A DNA stretch of 64,000 nt from Polaribacter sp. NJDZ03 (lineage in GTDB: Bacteria > Bacteroidota > Bacteroidia > Flavobacteriales > Flavobacteriaceae). Each line of letters opens with the position of its first letter. Position 1 is the stretch's first letter. This document shows positions 16,302-27,100 of the stretch, piece by piece. The stretch lies in assembly GCF_019263805.1 (NCBI RefSeq), contig NZ_CP079195.1, forward strand, positions 685,501-749,500. The letters are read 5' to 3'. The notes under the pieces were generated by a model that saw only the letters and a program-made list of their open reading frames with translations, searched no databases and was not told the DNA's origin. The position numbers were made by a program, and so were the translations under genes.

Positions 16302-18101
16302 TCATACTTCTAAAGATTTAAAGGTTTTTTGAACTTTTTTCTGAATATTAGAAAGCACAACAAGAACATCTGTTCTCATATTTACAACACCATCCAAACC
16401 AGCAGCCGTTAATTCATCCATGTTTTTTGGAGCACCAGCTAATAGTAAGACTTTGTCTGTATCAATTGCTCTAAATGTTTTTACAAAATCGACAGCGGTT
16501 GCATTGTAATCTTCATCGGAACTACAAATAACAACTACATTTGAATTTGATTTTGCGCTTTCTGTAGCGGCAATTGCTGCATTTGCAAAACTTTCTTCTT
16601 GGTGTACATCAAAACCACTTACACCTATAAAATCATAAGCAAAAGCTGCTCTGGCTTTACGCATCGTTAAGTTTCCATAACTGGCTAATTGAACAATTGG
16701 ACGCACATTAGTTTCTGCTACTAATTCTTCTGTAACTCTACGCATTGCCTCAATTTCTAAAGAAGCTCTTCTTGGAATTAGCACCTTAGGATCATCTGTA
16801 ATTCCTGAAGAAAGAACGTTTACAGGAACTTTTTCCATTAGGTTCGGGTATTTATTAATCCCAACCATAGGGGTTCTACGCTGACTAATTAGTTTTAATT
16901 TTTGAAGTCGGATTTCAGCAATTTGCTGTTGAATGGTTTCGTTTTCAAAATTGATATAAAAACCACCATCTGCTTCAATCGCCTTAAATAATTCTAATGC
17001 TTTTTCGGCTATCTTAGAGCTTACTTCTTCAATATAATAAGAACCATCTACAGGATTGGAAACTTTACCAAAGTAAGATTCTTCTCTTAAAATGGTTGTA
17101 ATATTACCAGCTATTCTACTTGAAAAATCGGATGCACTTTTAAATTCTTTATCATACGCATCAATTAAAACACCATCTACATTGCCTAATATTGCAGCCA
17201 TTGCTTCTGTAGTACAACGCAATAAATTTGTTTCTGCATCTGTTACAGATTTACTCCAAATAGACGTTTTTGCAGTAATTGTGTTCGCAAAATCTGTAAT
17301 TTGATATTTAGCAGCAACCTCAGCTAATAAATTATTAAACGCTCTAAATTTACCAATCTCTACAAAATACTCTAAACCAATGGCTAAATTGAAGTTTAGA
17401 TTATTGAAAATATCTTGAACTGCAATCTCTTTTTCTTTCAGTTTTTCTGTTAAGAAAACTAGAGAACTTAATGTATACGCTATTTCTTGAACTTGATTTG
17501 ATCCAGAATCTAAATACTCCGTTCCAGAAATAGAAATTGCTTTAAAATTTGGAAAATCACTCGTTAATTTCACTAATTCTGCAGTAATATCAACAAGGTT
17601 TTCATTAAAAACACCAGTTGTTACATAACTAGAAATCAGGTCTGTATCTATATAACCTTTTAAGTTTTTACCTTTAGCAAATGCAACTAACTCCTTTGTA
17701 AAAGGGATTGCATTATTAAATAATTTAAAGGATACAGAAATCTCATTTAAATCTATTCCGTTTAAAAGCTCTTTAACAGATACATTTGTTACCATTTGAA
17801 AAATGATTCCGTTTATACCTTCTTCAATTGCTTTTAGAGCTAAATCATTTCCAGATTTTCCACAACAAGCAGATACACTTCTATAGTTTACCAACGACTG
17901 TGAATTCTCTCCTGTATTTTTTAGCTGTGTAATTGAATTTTCAATAGTATAACAAGGCTGAAAATTGATACCAGTAAGGTTTTTCCATACTAGTTTTTTA
18001 TCAAAATCAGCACCTTTTAAATCTGCGGTCACTCTTTCCATCCACTGTTCAGTAGAAACTGAAGAAAAATCTGAAAATAGTGCTTTCTTTTTATCGCTCA
18101 T
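16302..18101 (-). CDS. mutA: Methylmalonyl-CoA mutase small (beta) subunit
   Basis: A 599-residue non-catalytic partner of mutB. It has the same barrel plus B12-like domain layout, but the cobalt-binding DxHxxG is absent: the matching region reads 'QLASYGNLTMRKARAAFAYD'. That is normal for small subunits, which pair with MutB as a heterodimer. It lies 78 bp downstream of the CoA-transferase gene and 52 bp upstream of mutB in the same operon. It is more diverged than MutB, as expected. Confidence 0.95.
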   Translation of the reverse strand: MSDKKKALFSDFSSVSTEQWMERVTADLKGADFDKKLVWKNLTGINFQPCYTIENSITQLKNTGENSQSLVNYRSVSACCGKSGNDLALKAIEEGINGIIFQMVTNVSVKELLNGIDLNEISVSFKLFNNAIPFTKELVAFAKGKNLKGYIDTDLISSYVTTGVFNENLVDITAELVKLTSDFPNFKAISISGTEYLDSGSNQVQEIAYTLSSLVFLTEKLKEKEIAVQDIFNNLNFNLAIGLEYFVEIGKFRAFNNLLAEVAAKYQITDFANTITAKTSIWSKSVTDAETNLLRCTTEAMAAILGNVDGVLIDAYDKEFKSASDFSSRIAGNITTILREESYFGKVSNPVDGSYYIEEVSSKIAEKALELFKAIEADGGFYINFENETIQQQIAEIRLQKLKLISQRRTPMVGINKYPNLMEKVPVNVLSSGITDDPKVLIPRRASLEIEAMRRVTEELVAETNVRPIVQLASYGNLTMRKARAAFAYDFIGVSGFDVHQEESFANAAIAATESAKSNSNVVVICSSDEDYNATAVDFVKTFRAIDTDKVLLLAGAPKNMDELTAAGLDGVVNMRTDVLVVLSNIQKKVQKTFKSLEV

Positions 18102-18179
18102 TATGTGTCAATTTTATTAATTATTTAAAAACTACAGTTCCTTAAAAATAGACTTTAAAGAACTGAATTTTCCATATAT

Positions 18180-19502
18180 TTATTTAACCCTAATACTACT
18201 TCCAAATCTTTCAAAAATAGCTTTGTCTAATTCTTCTCTGTGATCTGGGTGCGCAATATCTCTTAGTGCTTGTGCTCGTTGTTTTAAATTTTTACCAAAT
18301 AGTTCTGCAATACCATATTCTGTAGCTACAAACCTTGCGTGCGCACGAGTTGTTACCACACCTGCTCCAACTTTTAACATTGGTGTAATTTTAGAAATTC
18401 CCTTATTTGTAGTTGAAGTAATTGCACAAATTGGTTTTCCTCCTTTTGATAATGCCGCTCCTCGCATAAAATCCATTTGACCACCAACACCAGAAAACAT
18501 TCTTTGACCGATAGAATCTGCACAAATTTGACCTGTTAAATCTACCTCGATGGCAGAATTTATTGCTGTTACTTTTGGATTTTTACGGATTATAGACGTA
18601 TCATTTACATAGGCAATGTCATTCATTTCTATTTCTGGATTATCATCCATAAAATCATATAAACGACGTGTTCCCATTGCGAAACCTGATACAATTTTAT
18701 ACGGATTCGTTTTCTTTTTAGATCCATTTACAATGCCTTTTTCAACTAAATCGACAATTCCTTCAGAAAACATTTCTGTATGTATACCTAAATTTTTATG
18801 GTTATGTAAAAATGTTAAAACAGCGTTAGGAATTCCTCCAATGCCCATTTGAAGTGTGGCACCATCATCTATAATTTCAGCAATATTTCTACCTATAGAT
18901 TTTTCAATATCACACGGTTCTACAAATTTCATTTCGTAGATTTCTTCTTCAACTTCAACACAAGCATCAAAATGTTTCAAATGTATTTGTGCATCGCCAA
19001 AAGTTCTTGGCATGCGAGGATTAATTTGAGCAATAATGGTTTTACCTTGTTCTATACCAGCAATAACAATATCTACCGAAACTCCTAAAGAACAAAAACC
19101 ATGTTTATCTGGTGGTGATACATTTACCAATACCACATCTAATTTCATATATCCTTCACGAAATAAACTTGGTATTTCACTTAAAAAAACCGGAATATAA
19201 TCTACCGTATTTCCTACCATTTTACGAATGTTTCCTCCAATAAAAAAAGCATTGGTATGAAAACTTTCTCTTAATTCTGGAGCTGTATAACCACAAGCTC
19301 CTTCGGTATGTAAATGAACAAGCTCAACATTTCTTAATTCGGGAGCTCTAGCTACCATGGCATTTATTAAAGCCTGTGGTGTAGCCGATCCTCCTTGGAT
19401 TAAAACTCTATCGTTAGATTTGATTAACTGAACAGCTTGTGCAGCTGTCATTTTATTTGGTATTTTCATATTATCAAATTTTAAAAATTGTTGTTTGTCC
19501 AT
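18180..19502 (-). CDS. Acetyl-CoA hydrolase/transferase family CoA-transferase
   Basis: A 440-residue family I CoA-transferase of the acetyl-CoA hydrolase / 4-hydroxybutyrate CoA-transferase type. Visible signatures are LIQGGSATPQAL near the start, MGIGGIPNAVL (219-229), GIHTEMFSEG (239-248, expected to hold the catalytic Glu, probably Glu243), and GVGGQMDFMRGA. Between mmdB and mutA, its likely job is to move CoA from propionyl-CoA to succinate (or acetate), closing the succinate-to-propionate cycle without ATP. Donor and acceptor are inferred from context. A second in-frame Met at residue 12 is an alternative start. Confidence 0.88.
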   Translation of the reverse strand: MDKQQFLKFDNMKIPNKMTAAQAVQLIKSNDRVLIQGGSATPQALINAMVARAPELRNVELVHLHTEGACGYTAPELRESFHTNAFFIGGNIRKMVGNTVDYIPVFLSEIPSLFREGYMKLDVVLVNVSPPDKHGFCSLGVSVDIVIAGIEQGKTIIAQINPRMPRTFGDAQIHLKHFDACVEVEEEIYEMKFVEPCDIEKSIGRNIAEIIDDGATLQMGIGGIPNAVLTFLHNHKNLGIHTEMFSEGIVDLVEKGIVNGSKKKTNPYKIVSGFAMGTRRLYDFMDDNPEIEMNDIAYVNDTSIIRKNPKVTAINSAIEVDLTGQICADSIGQRMFSGVGGQMDFMRGAALSKGGKPICAITSTTNKGISKITPMLKVGAGVVTTRAHARFVATEYGIAELFGKNLKQRAQALRDIAHPDHREELDKAIFERFGSSIRVK

Positions 19503-19535
19503 TTACATACTAAAATGAACCTTCTATTTCATCAT

Positions 19536-20867
19536 TTATCCTAAGAAACTTAAAATAATACCTGCAGCAATTGCAGAACCTATTACACCAGCAACATTTG
19601 GCGCCATAGCATGCATTAATAAGTAATTACTTGGGTCAGATTTTAAGCCTTCAATATGTACTACACGAGCACTATCTGGAACCGCTGAAACTCCTGCTGC
19701 ACCAATTAAAGGGTTTATTTTATTACCTTCTTTTAAAAATCTATTCATAAATTTAGCAAACAGTAAACCTCCACAAGTAGCAATTACAAATGATACGGCT
19801 CCTAAACCAAAAATTAATAATGAATCTTTTGTAATAAAGATATCTGCTTGTGTAGAGGCACCTACGGTAACACCTAATAAAATAGTTACAATATCAATTA
19901 ACTTCGTTCTTGCTGTATCTGCTAATCTTTCTGTTTTACCAGATTCTTTTAATAAATTACCAAAGAATAACATCCCTAATAATGGTAATGCACTCGGAGA
20001 AATAAACGTTGTTAAAATTAAAGCTACTACAGGAAAAATCATTTTTTCTTTTTGAGTAACAGCTCTTGGTGGTTTCATTTTAATTTTTCTATCCTCTTTA
20101 GAGATTAACATTCTCATTAAAGGAGGTTGAATTACAGGAACCAAAGCCATATAAGAATAGGCTGCAATAGCAATAGGGCCAATAAGATTTTTTACCGTGG
20201 TACCATCTGGCAATATATTAATACCATTAGCTAATTTTGATGAAAGGAAAATTGCTGTAGGACCATCTGCTCCACCAATAATACCAATTGCACCTGCTTC
20301 TGGAAGGTTAAAACCTAAATATAAAGCTCCCATAAAGGTTGCAAATACACCAATTTGTGCAGCTGCTCCTAAAAGCATTAATTTTGGGTTTGCAATTAAA
20401 GAGGAAAAGTCTGTCATTGCTCCTATCCCTAAGAAAATTAGCGGCGGATAAATTCCTTTTACTACTCCAAAATAGAGATAGTTTAATACAGATCCGGTTT
20501 CATAAATACCTGTTTGGTTTCCGGCCACAAAAGGGATATTTCCTAAAATAACACCGGTACCAATAGGAATTAGTAGTAGAGGTTCATAATCGAATTTAAT
20601 ACCTAAGTAGATAAATGTAATTCCTATTACAATCATTATTAAGTTTCCAGAGGTTGAATTTGCAAACCCGGTATAACTATAAAATGTTTTTATTCCTTTA
20701 AATGCTCCTTCAAAAACACTCACTTCTTGTGGTGCTTTATCAACTTGCGTTGTAGTAACCGTAGCGCTGTCTATGGAGTCTGGGTTAGCATCTGAGCTTA
20801 ATCCTAAAACTGGTCTAATAAAGATCAATAAAGATAAAACGCAGAATATTAAAATTACTTTTTTCAT
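19536..20867 (-). CDS. mmdB: Na+-translocating methylmalonyl-CoA decarboxylase beta subunit
   Basis: A 443-residue integral membrane protein of the OadB/MmdB/GcdB family. It has about ten hydrophobic segments and the conserved GIIGGADGPTAIF (Na+-site Asp) and GAAGVSAVPDSARVVH motifs. The N-terminus is a longer, signal-like leader (residues 1-25) followed by a polar linker, as often in Bacteroidota. It couples decarboxylation of the carboxybiotin to export of Na+. It lies 10 bp after the biotin-carrier gene and 33 bp before the CoA-transferase gene, and is an essential part of the pump encoded by mmdA-mmdB. Confidence 0.95.
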   Translation of the reverse strand: MKKVILIFCVLSLLIFIRPVLGLSSDANPDSIDSATVTTTQVDKAPQEVSVFEGAFKGIKTFYSYTGFANSTSGNLIMIVIGITFIYLGIKFDYEPLLLIPIGTGVILGNIPFVAGNQTGIYETGSVLNYLYFGVVKGIYPPLIFLGIGAMTDFSSLIANPKLMLLGAAAQIGVFATFMGALYLGFNLPEAGAIGIIGGADGPTAIFLSSKLANGINILPDGTTVKNLIGPIAIAAYSYMALVPVIQPPLMRMLISKEDRKIKMKPPRAVTQKEKMIFPVVALILTTFISPSALPLLGMLFFGNLLKESGKTERLADTARTKLIDIVTILLGVTVGASTQADIFITKDSLLIFGLGAVSFVIATCGGLLFAKFMNRFLKEGNKINPLIGAAGVSAVPDSARVVHIEGLKSDPSNYLLMHAMAPNVAGVIGSAIAAGIILSFLG

Positions 20868-20877
20868 ACTTCGTGTT

Positions 20878-21297
20878 TTATTCTAGTTCTATCATTAATT
20901 CATCATGCAGTACTTGTTGCCCTACACTAATCTTTATGGCGGTAATAGTACCTGCCTTTTCACAGACAATACTATTTTCCATTTTCATAGCTTCTAAAAC
21001 AAGCATTCTATCCCCTACTTTTAGTGTATCGCCAACTTTTACATCAATAGATAGTACAACTCCTGGTATAGGTGCAACAATTCTTGTTTTTGCAGATTTT
21101 GGATTTACTTGTAATGGTGCAGAAGGTTGTTTAGATGCAGATCTAATTAATGTAGGTGTTTTTGTTTTCTTCACCTCTTCTTGCATTTTTACTTCATAAG
21201 ACGTACCATTAACTTCTAAGTTAATAATATTATCTTCATGAGATTTTATAGTAACGGTATAGCCGTTTTCGTTTACTTTAAATTTATAGCTTTTCAT
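20878..21297 (-). CDS. mmdC: Biotin carboxyl carrier subunit of the methylmalonyl-CoA decarboxylase
   Basis: A 139-residue biotinyl carrier. The C-terminal 70 residues are a biotinyl domain with LEAMKMEN at 101-108; Lys105 is the biotinylation site. The N-terminal part (1-40) is a beta-rich anchor, joined by a Pro/Ala-rich linker (about 45-72) that lets the biotin swing. It shuttles CO2 from the carboxyltransferase MmdA to the membrane subunit MmdB. Gaps of 3 and 10 bp to its neighbours show tight coupling in the operon. Confidence 0.94.
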   Translation of the reverse strand: MKSYKFKVNENGYTVTIKSHEDNIINLEVNGTSYEVKMQEEVKKTKTPTLIRSASKQPSAPLQVNPKSAKTRIVAPIPGVVLSIDVKVGDTLKVGDRMLVLEAMKMENSIVCEKAGTITAIKISVGQQVLHDELMIELE

Positions 21298-21300
21298 TTG

Positions 21301-21660
21301 TTATAATCTATTTTGAATTCCGTAAATTTTAGAACTCCATGGTGAATACGTTTTTTTAACTTGTTTTATGGTTAAAATTGCGCTTTCATGGTCGTGTTGT
21401 TCACTTGTATACATATGTACTGCAGCACCAATAACCGCAGAAATTTCACCAGTAAAATTATGATCTCCTTTTACTTTTATTTCACTGATTTTCTTATCCT
21501 TTCCTTTGGTAATTATTTTGTACACATAAAGCATTACAGGCAATCCATAGTTAAAGAAAAGTGCTAGTACTACTAACGCACTAAAAACAATGAATAACCC
21601 TGTAAATAAAATAACGTAGCCTTCATTGATATTGCTGGTATTTAAAAATATGTTTGTCAT
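21301..21660 (-). CDS. mmdD: OadG-family small membrane subunit of the decarboxylase
   Basis: A 119-residue protein with one strong transmembrane segment (about 14-45, GYVILFTGLFIVFSALVVLALFF) and a polar C-terminal half. This is the layout of OadG/MmdD, which holds the soluble carboxyltransferase and the membrane subunit together. It overlaps the mmdA stop by one base and lies 3 bp before mmdC. Sequence identity within this family is low, so the call rests on size, topology and position between mmdA and mmdC. Confidence 0.85.
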   Translation of the reverse strand: MTNIFLNTSNINEGYVILFTGLFIVFSALVVLALFFNYGLPVMLYVYKIITKGKDKKISEIKVKGDHNFTGEISAVIGAAVHMYTSEQHDHESAILTIKQVKKTYSPWSSKIYGIQNRL

Positions 21661-23219
21661 TATAATGGAATGTTTGAGTGTTTTTTTGGAGGATTTACAT
21701 CTTTTTTATTTTGAAGTAATTCTAATGCTCTAATAATTCTGAAACGCGTGTTTCTTGGCTCTATAACATCGTCTATAAATCCGTATTTTGCTGCCATGTA
21801 TGGATTTGCAAACTTGGCAGTATACTCATCCTCTTTTTTCTGAATGTACTCTTGTTTTTCATCTGCATCTTCTATTTTTCGAATATTAGATCCTTCTAAA
21901 ACTTCTACAGCTCCTTTAGCTCCCATTACAGCAATTTCTGCGGTTGGCCACGCATAATTTACATCACCTCGTAATTGCTTACAACTCATTACATCATGCG
22001 CTCCACCATAAGATTTACGTAAAGTAATTGTTACTTTAGGTACAGTTGCTTCTCCATAAGCGAATAGTAATTTTGCCCCGTGTAAAATAATTCCGCCGTA
22101 TTCTTGACCTGTTCCTGGTAAGAAACCTGGTACATCAACTAAGGTTACAATAGGAATATTAAAAGCATCGCAAAAACGAACAAATCGTGCTGCTTTTCTT
22201 GAAGCATCAATGTCTAAAACACCTGCATAATATTTAGGTTGATTGGCAACAATGCCAACCGGACGACCATTAAATCTAGCAAAACCGACACAGATATTTC
22301 TAGCATAATTTCTGTGCACTTCTGTAAATTCTCCATTATCTGTAAGGATTGAAATTACATCTACAATATCATAAGGTTGATTTGGGTTTTCTGGAATAAT
22401 CTCATTTAAAGCATCTTCTAAACGATCAATAGGATCGTTACAAGGTAAAATGGGTGCTTCTTCTAAATTATTTGAAGGCAAGTAACTTAATAACTTACGC
22501 ACTAATAATAAATTTTCTTCATCATTTGCAGCTAAAAAATGAGAGACTCCAGATCTAGTAGAATGAATTTTAGCGCCACCTAATTCTTCTGCCGTTACAA
22601 CCTCTCCAGTAACGGTTTTTACCACTTTAGGGCCTGTAACAAACATATAACTTGTATTTTCGGTCATAATTGTAAAGTCTGTTAACGCCGGTGAATACAC
22701 AGCACCACCAGCACAAGGACCTAAAATTGAAGAAATTTGAGGAATTACCCCAGAAGCCATAATATTTCTTTGAAAAATCTCTGCATAACCCGCTAAAGAT
22801 CTAACTCCTTCTTGAATACGCGCTCCACCAGAATCATTTAAACCAATTACTGGTACACCAATTTTCATTGCCATATCCATTACCTTGCATATTTTTAAAG
22901 CATAGGTTTCAGATAAAGAACCACCGAATACCGTAAAATCTTGTGCAAATACATATACAATTCTTCCGTCTATTGTACCATGTCCGGTAACAACACCATC
23001 AGAAAGATAAATTTGTTTATCCAATCCAAAAGATTTTGTTCTGTGTGTTACAAACATATCAAACTCTTCAAAACTATCATCGTCTAAAAGAATATCTATA
23101 CGTTCACGTGCAGTTAATTTACCTTTAGCATGCTGAGAATCGATACGTTTTTCTCCACCACCCATTTTAGCTTCCGCTCTTTTTTCAATGAGTTCGTTAA
23201 TTTTATCTTGATTTGCCAT
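21660..23219 (-). CDS. mmdA: Methylmalonyl-CoA decarboxylase carboxyltransferase subunit
   Basis: A 519-residue acyl-CoA carboxyltransferase with two crotonase-like halves. Signatures include [64 protein letters not shown] and [17 protein letters not shown]. Full length for MmdA/PccB. PccB-type enzymes look the same, but a full Na+-pump set (mmdB, mmdD, mmdC) follows and no biotin carboxylase gene is present, so the decarboxylase reading is strongly favoured. It transfers CO2 from methylmalonyl-CoA to biotin. It is second in the operon, 26 bp after the epimerase. Confidence 0.95.
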   Translation of the reverse strand: MANQDKINELIEKRAEAKMGGGEKRIDSQHAKGKLTARERIDILLDDDSFEEFDMFVTHRTKSFGLDKQIYLSDGVVTGHGTIDGRIVYVFAQDFTVFGGSLSETYALKICKVMDMAMKIGVPVIGLNDSGGARIQEGVRSLAGYAEIFQRNIMASGVIPQISSILGPCAGGAVYSPALTDFTIMTENTSYMFVTGPKVVKTVTGEVVTAEELGGAKIHSTRSGVSHFLAANDEENLLLVRKLLSYLPSNNLEEAPILPCNDPIDRLEDALNEIIPENPNQPYDIVDVISILTDNGEFTEVHRNYARNICVGFARFNGRPVGIVANQPKYYAGVLDIDASRKAARFVRFCDAFNIPIVTLVDVPGFLPGTGQEYGGIILHGAKLLFAYGEATVPKVTITLRKSYGGAHDVMSCKQLRGDVNYAWPTAEIAVMGAKGAVEVLEGSNIRKIEDADEKQEYIQKKEDEYTAKFANPYMAAKYGFIDDVIEPRNTRFRIIRALELLQNKKDVNPPKKHSNIPL

Positions 23220-23245
23220 TTTTATATAAGTATTTTCTTTTAAAA

Positions 23246-23650
23246 TTATTCTTTAGAACAAAGTTCTGTAAGTACGCCCAAGGTAGATTTTGGATGAAGA
23301 AAGCCAATGTTTAGTCCTTCTGCTCCTTTTCTTGAGACTTTATCAATAAGTTTAACGCCACGTTGTTCTGCAGTTTTTAATGCTTCTGTTGCATTTGGTA
23401 CCGCAAAGGCTATATGATGAATACCTGGTCCTTTTTTCTCTATAAATTTACCAATTGGACCATCCGGAGAAGTACTCTCTAATAATTCTATTTTTGTGTT
23501 ACCTACCAAAAAAAAGGCTGTCTTCACTTTCTGATCGACAACCTCTTCTATAGAATAACATTTTAAACCTAAAACTTCTTCGTAATATTTTATGGATTCT
23601 TCTAAATTATTAACAGCAATACCTAAATGCTCTATATGTGAAATATTCAT
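23246..23650 (-). CDS. mce: Methylmalonyl-CoA epimerase
   Basis: A 134-residue vicinal-oxygen-chelate protein of exactly epimerase length. It opens with [24 protein letters not shown], with metal-ligand His in [17 protein letters not shown] (second metal His) and [16 protein letters not shown], with the C-terminal Glu ligand, follow. It interconverts (S)- and (R)-methylmalonyl-CoA, linking MmdA to the mutase. It is the first gene of the eight-gene operon, preceded by a recognisable -7 element and an inverted repeat. Confidence 0.96.
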   Translation of the reverse strand: MNISHIEHLGIAVNNLEESIKYYEEVLGLKCYSIEEVVDQKVKTAFFLVGNTKIELLESTSPDGPIGKFIEKKGPGIHHIAFAVPNATEALKTAEQRGVKLIDKVSRKGAEGLNIGFLHPKSTLGVLTELCSKE

Positions 23651-23672
23651 AATTTTGATGTTTTAATTTCAT

Positions 23673-23719
23673 CAAATTTAGCATACATCTATATTTTATA
23701 ATATGATAGTTGTCATATT
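23673..23719 (-). promoter_or_regulatory. Promoter and candidate operator of the mce-mmd-mut operon
   Basis: On the minus strand TAAATTTG (23680-23673) is a good -7 element, 23 bp ahead of the mce ATG. About 20 bp further upstream, AATATGA (23700-23706) and TCATATT (23713-23719) form a perfect 7-bp inverted repeat with a 6-bp centre. It covers the expected -33 position, which is not a TTG. A repressor or activator bound there could control the whole operon. Confidence 0.5.
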
Positions 23720-24043
23720 CATAGATTATTACAACTTATTTTAAGTTAAATTAAGGAATTGAAAAAAATAGTGTTTTTGTTTATTTTCTAATTTTAAATT
23801 ATATCTTTTAAGAAAGTAGGCAGATACTGTCCTTAAATTAACAAATTATCATTTTAATATTTTATTTATGCAAAAATTATTACAACGCTAATAAAAAGCA
23901 ATAATATAGATGTATTAATAAGGATATTCTGTTGTTTTATTACTAAATTTATAAAAAATAAAAGTATTCTAAAACGATCTTAAAAATTGATTTATTATGA
24001 AGCTATAATGCTTTTTTGAATCTCTTTTTTATTGTAAATTTCA

Positions 24044-24131
24044 AGGTATTTAGAATAATAAATACCTAAATTTGCCGGCGTTTTTTTTCGCTTTAGTTTG
24101 AAAGGTTAAGTAAGGTTAACTAAGTAATTTG
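24044..24131 (+). promoter_or_regulatory. Promoter region of the transglutaminase/ATP-grasp operon
   Basis: A TTG at 24098-24100 and TAATTTG at 24125-24131 resemble a Bacteroidota promoter. The spacer is filled by two tandem 10-bp repeats, AGGTTAAGTA (24103-24112) and AGGTTAACTA (24113-24122). Upstream, AGGTATTTA (24044-24052) and TAAATACCT (24059-24067) form a 9-bp inverted repeat abutting TAAATTTG (24067-24074). The rest of the 503-bp gap 23651-24153 is AT-rich, with nothing else recognised. Confidence 0.45.
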
Positions 24132-24153
24132 CACTCATAACATAAATGTATAC

Positions 24154-27100
24154 ATGGCATTAAAAATCGTAATATCACACAAGACAACTTATAAATATGA
24201 TAGAAAAGTATCATTATCTCCTCATATTTTTAGGCTAAGACCAGCACCTCACTCCAGAACACCTATAGAATCTTATTCTATTAAAATTACGCCAGAAGAG
24301 CAATTCTTTAACTGGCAACAAGATCCTTTTGGAAATTATGTAGCGCGTTTGGTTTTTCCTGAGAAAACAGATGAAATGTCTATTGATGTTGAGATTATAG
24401 CCGATTTAAAAACGATCAATCCTTTTGATTTCTTTATTGAAGAGTATGCAGAAGAATATCCTTTTGTGTATACAGAAACTGTAAAAAAAGAATTACAACC
24501 TTATTTAGAAATTACAGATAAGGGGAAGCTTTTAGAAGAGTTTATAAAAACATTAGATTATACGCCAAGAAAAACCATTTATTTTCTAATTGATATCAAT
24601 CAGAAAATTTATGAGTTTTTAAATTATAATATTAGAATGGATCCGGGTGTTCAAAGTTGTGAAGAAACTTTGGGGCAGAAAAACGGTTCTTGTAGAGATT
24701 ATGCCTGGTTATTTGTACAGACTTTACGTCACTTAGGGTTTGGAGCACGTTTTGTTTCTGGTTATTTAGTACAATTAAAATCAGACGAAAAATCATTAGA
24801 CGGTCCTTCTGGACCTGAAGAAGATTTTACAGACTTACATGCTTGGGCAGAAGTTTATTTACCAGGTGCTGGTTGGATTGGTTTCGATGCCACTTCTGGT
24901 CTTTTAGCAAGTGAAGGTCATATTCCGTTAGCCTGTACACCTTCTTTTGAAAGTGCCGCACCCGTTTCTGGAATGACAGATAAATGTGAAACTGAATTCT
25001 TTTTTGAAAACAAAGTAACTAGAATTTTAGAATCTCCAAGAGTTACAAAACCGTATACAGAAGAACAATGGGACGCTGTTTACAAACTTGGTAATAAAGT
25101 AGAAAAACAACTCGAAAAAGGAGATGTTCGTTTAACAATGGGTGGCGAACCTACCTTTATTTCTATTGATGATTTAGAGTCTCCGGAGTGGAATACTGCT
25201 GCAGATGGACCAAATAAAAGAAAACTAGCAGGCGATTTAACCAAAGGTTTGTATGATAAATTTGGTAACGGAGCTGTTTTACATCATGCACAAGGAAAAT
25301 GGTATCCAGGAGAACCTTTACCAAGATGGCAAATAGAAATTTGCTGGCGTAAAGATGGTAGACCTATTTGGTACAATAAAAAGTTTTTATCCAGCTATGC
25401 TGATAATCCTATTGTTCCAGAAAATTCTGATAAATTATTTTTAGAAACACTTTCTAAGTATTTACGTGTTTCTACAGAACATATTCTTCCTAGTTACGAA
25501 GACCCATTTTATCATTTATGGGAACAAGGAAATTTACCGATAGATATAGATCCTGCAAAGGATAAAGACGGTTCTTTAGCACGTAAAAAATTACATGAAA
25601 TTTATGAAAAAGGCGCATCTACACCTGTTGGTCATTTACTGCCTTTAAATAAAACAGAAGATAAATGGTTTACAAGTGCTTGGACTTTTAGAAGACAGCA
25701 TATCTTTTTAACTCCAGGGAATTCTCCTATGGGATTAAGATTGCCTTTAGATTCATTAATGGAAAAACCAGAACATGAGGTTTTTCCTATTTATGAACCA
25801 GATTTGTTTTCTAAAAAGAAACGCTTACCTAGTTTTAAAAATATTGTAAAGAAAAGGTATCAAGAATTTTTAGATTATGGTTTAGAATTAAATCAACCTA
25901 ACTATTTTGTACGTACTGCACTTTGTGCCGAAATTAGAGAAGGTAAATTATATTTATTTTTACCGCCTTTAGAAACGGCAGAAATGTTTTTAGATTTAAT
26001 TGCTGCCATAGAACTTACCGCAAGAGAATTAAATGTACCTGTTATTATGGAAGGTTATGAACCGCCAAAAGATAACAGATTAGAGTCTCTTAAAATAACA
26101 CCAGATCCTGCTGTTATTGAGGTGAATGTACATCCGGTTACCAACTGGCAAGATTTGTGTAAAAACACATTTACTTTTTATGATGAAGCTAAAAAAGCAA
26201 GATTAGGTACAGAAAAGTTTATGTTAGATGGTAAACACACCGGAACTGGTGGTGGAAACCATGTAACTTTAGGAGGTACAAGTCCTGCAGATAGTCCTTT
26301 ATTACGTAAACCAAGTTTGTTACGTAGTTTATTAACATTCTGGCAACATCACCCAGGTTTAACGTACTTATTTTCTGGTTCTTTTGTGGGACCAACAAGT
26401 CAGGCGCCAAGAGTAGATGAAGCTCGTTTAGACAACTTATACGAATTAGAAATTGCTTTTAATCAAATTCCGAAAGATGGCGAAGTTCCTTTTTGGTTAA
26501 CAGATAGATTGTTTAGACATTTATTAACCGATTTAACAGGAAACACGCACAGAGCAGAGTTTTGTATTGATAAATTATACTCTCCAGATTCTTCTACAGG
26601 AAGATTAGGTATTTTAGAATTACGTGGATTTGATATGCCACCGCACCCAAAAATGAGTTTGGTACAAATGCTACTCGTTAGAACTTTGGTTGCTTGGTTC
26701 TGGAAAAAACCTTACGAACATAATTTAGTTCGTTGGGGAACAGAATTACATGATAAATTTTTAATAGAACATTACGTAAGAGAAGACATTAAAGATATTG
26801 TTGACCAATTAAATAAAGCAGGTTACGAATTTAAAGAAGATTGGTTCGATCCATTTTTCGAATTTAGATTCCCATTACATGGGATGGTAGACATTAATAA
26901 TATTCATTTAGAATTAAGAGCAGGTATAGAACCTTGGAATGTTTTAGGTGAAGAAATGACTGGTGGAGGAACTGCAAGATATGTAGATTCTTCATTGGAA
27001 AGATTACAAGTAAAAGTTTCTAATTTTAACGAAGACCGTTTTGCATTAAGTTGTAACGGCGTTAAGGTACAATTAAATAAAACAGGTGTTCATGGAGAAT

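Noticed and set aside
20197..20551. Rightward open frames inside mmdB
   Set aside because: They overlap each other and a conserved membrane subunit; composition follows from the reverse complement of hydrophobic codons.
21660..23219. Propionyl-CoA carboxylase beta subunit
   Set aside because: The sequence alone would allow it, but the run contains the three other Na+-decarboxylase subunits and no biotin carboxylase.
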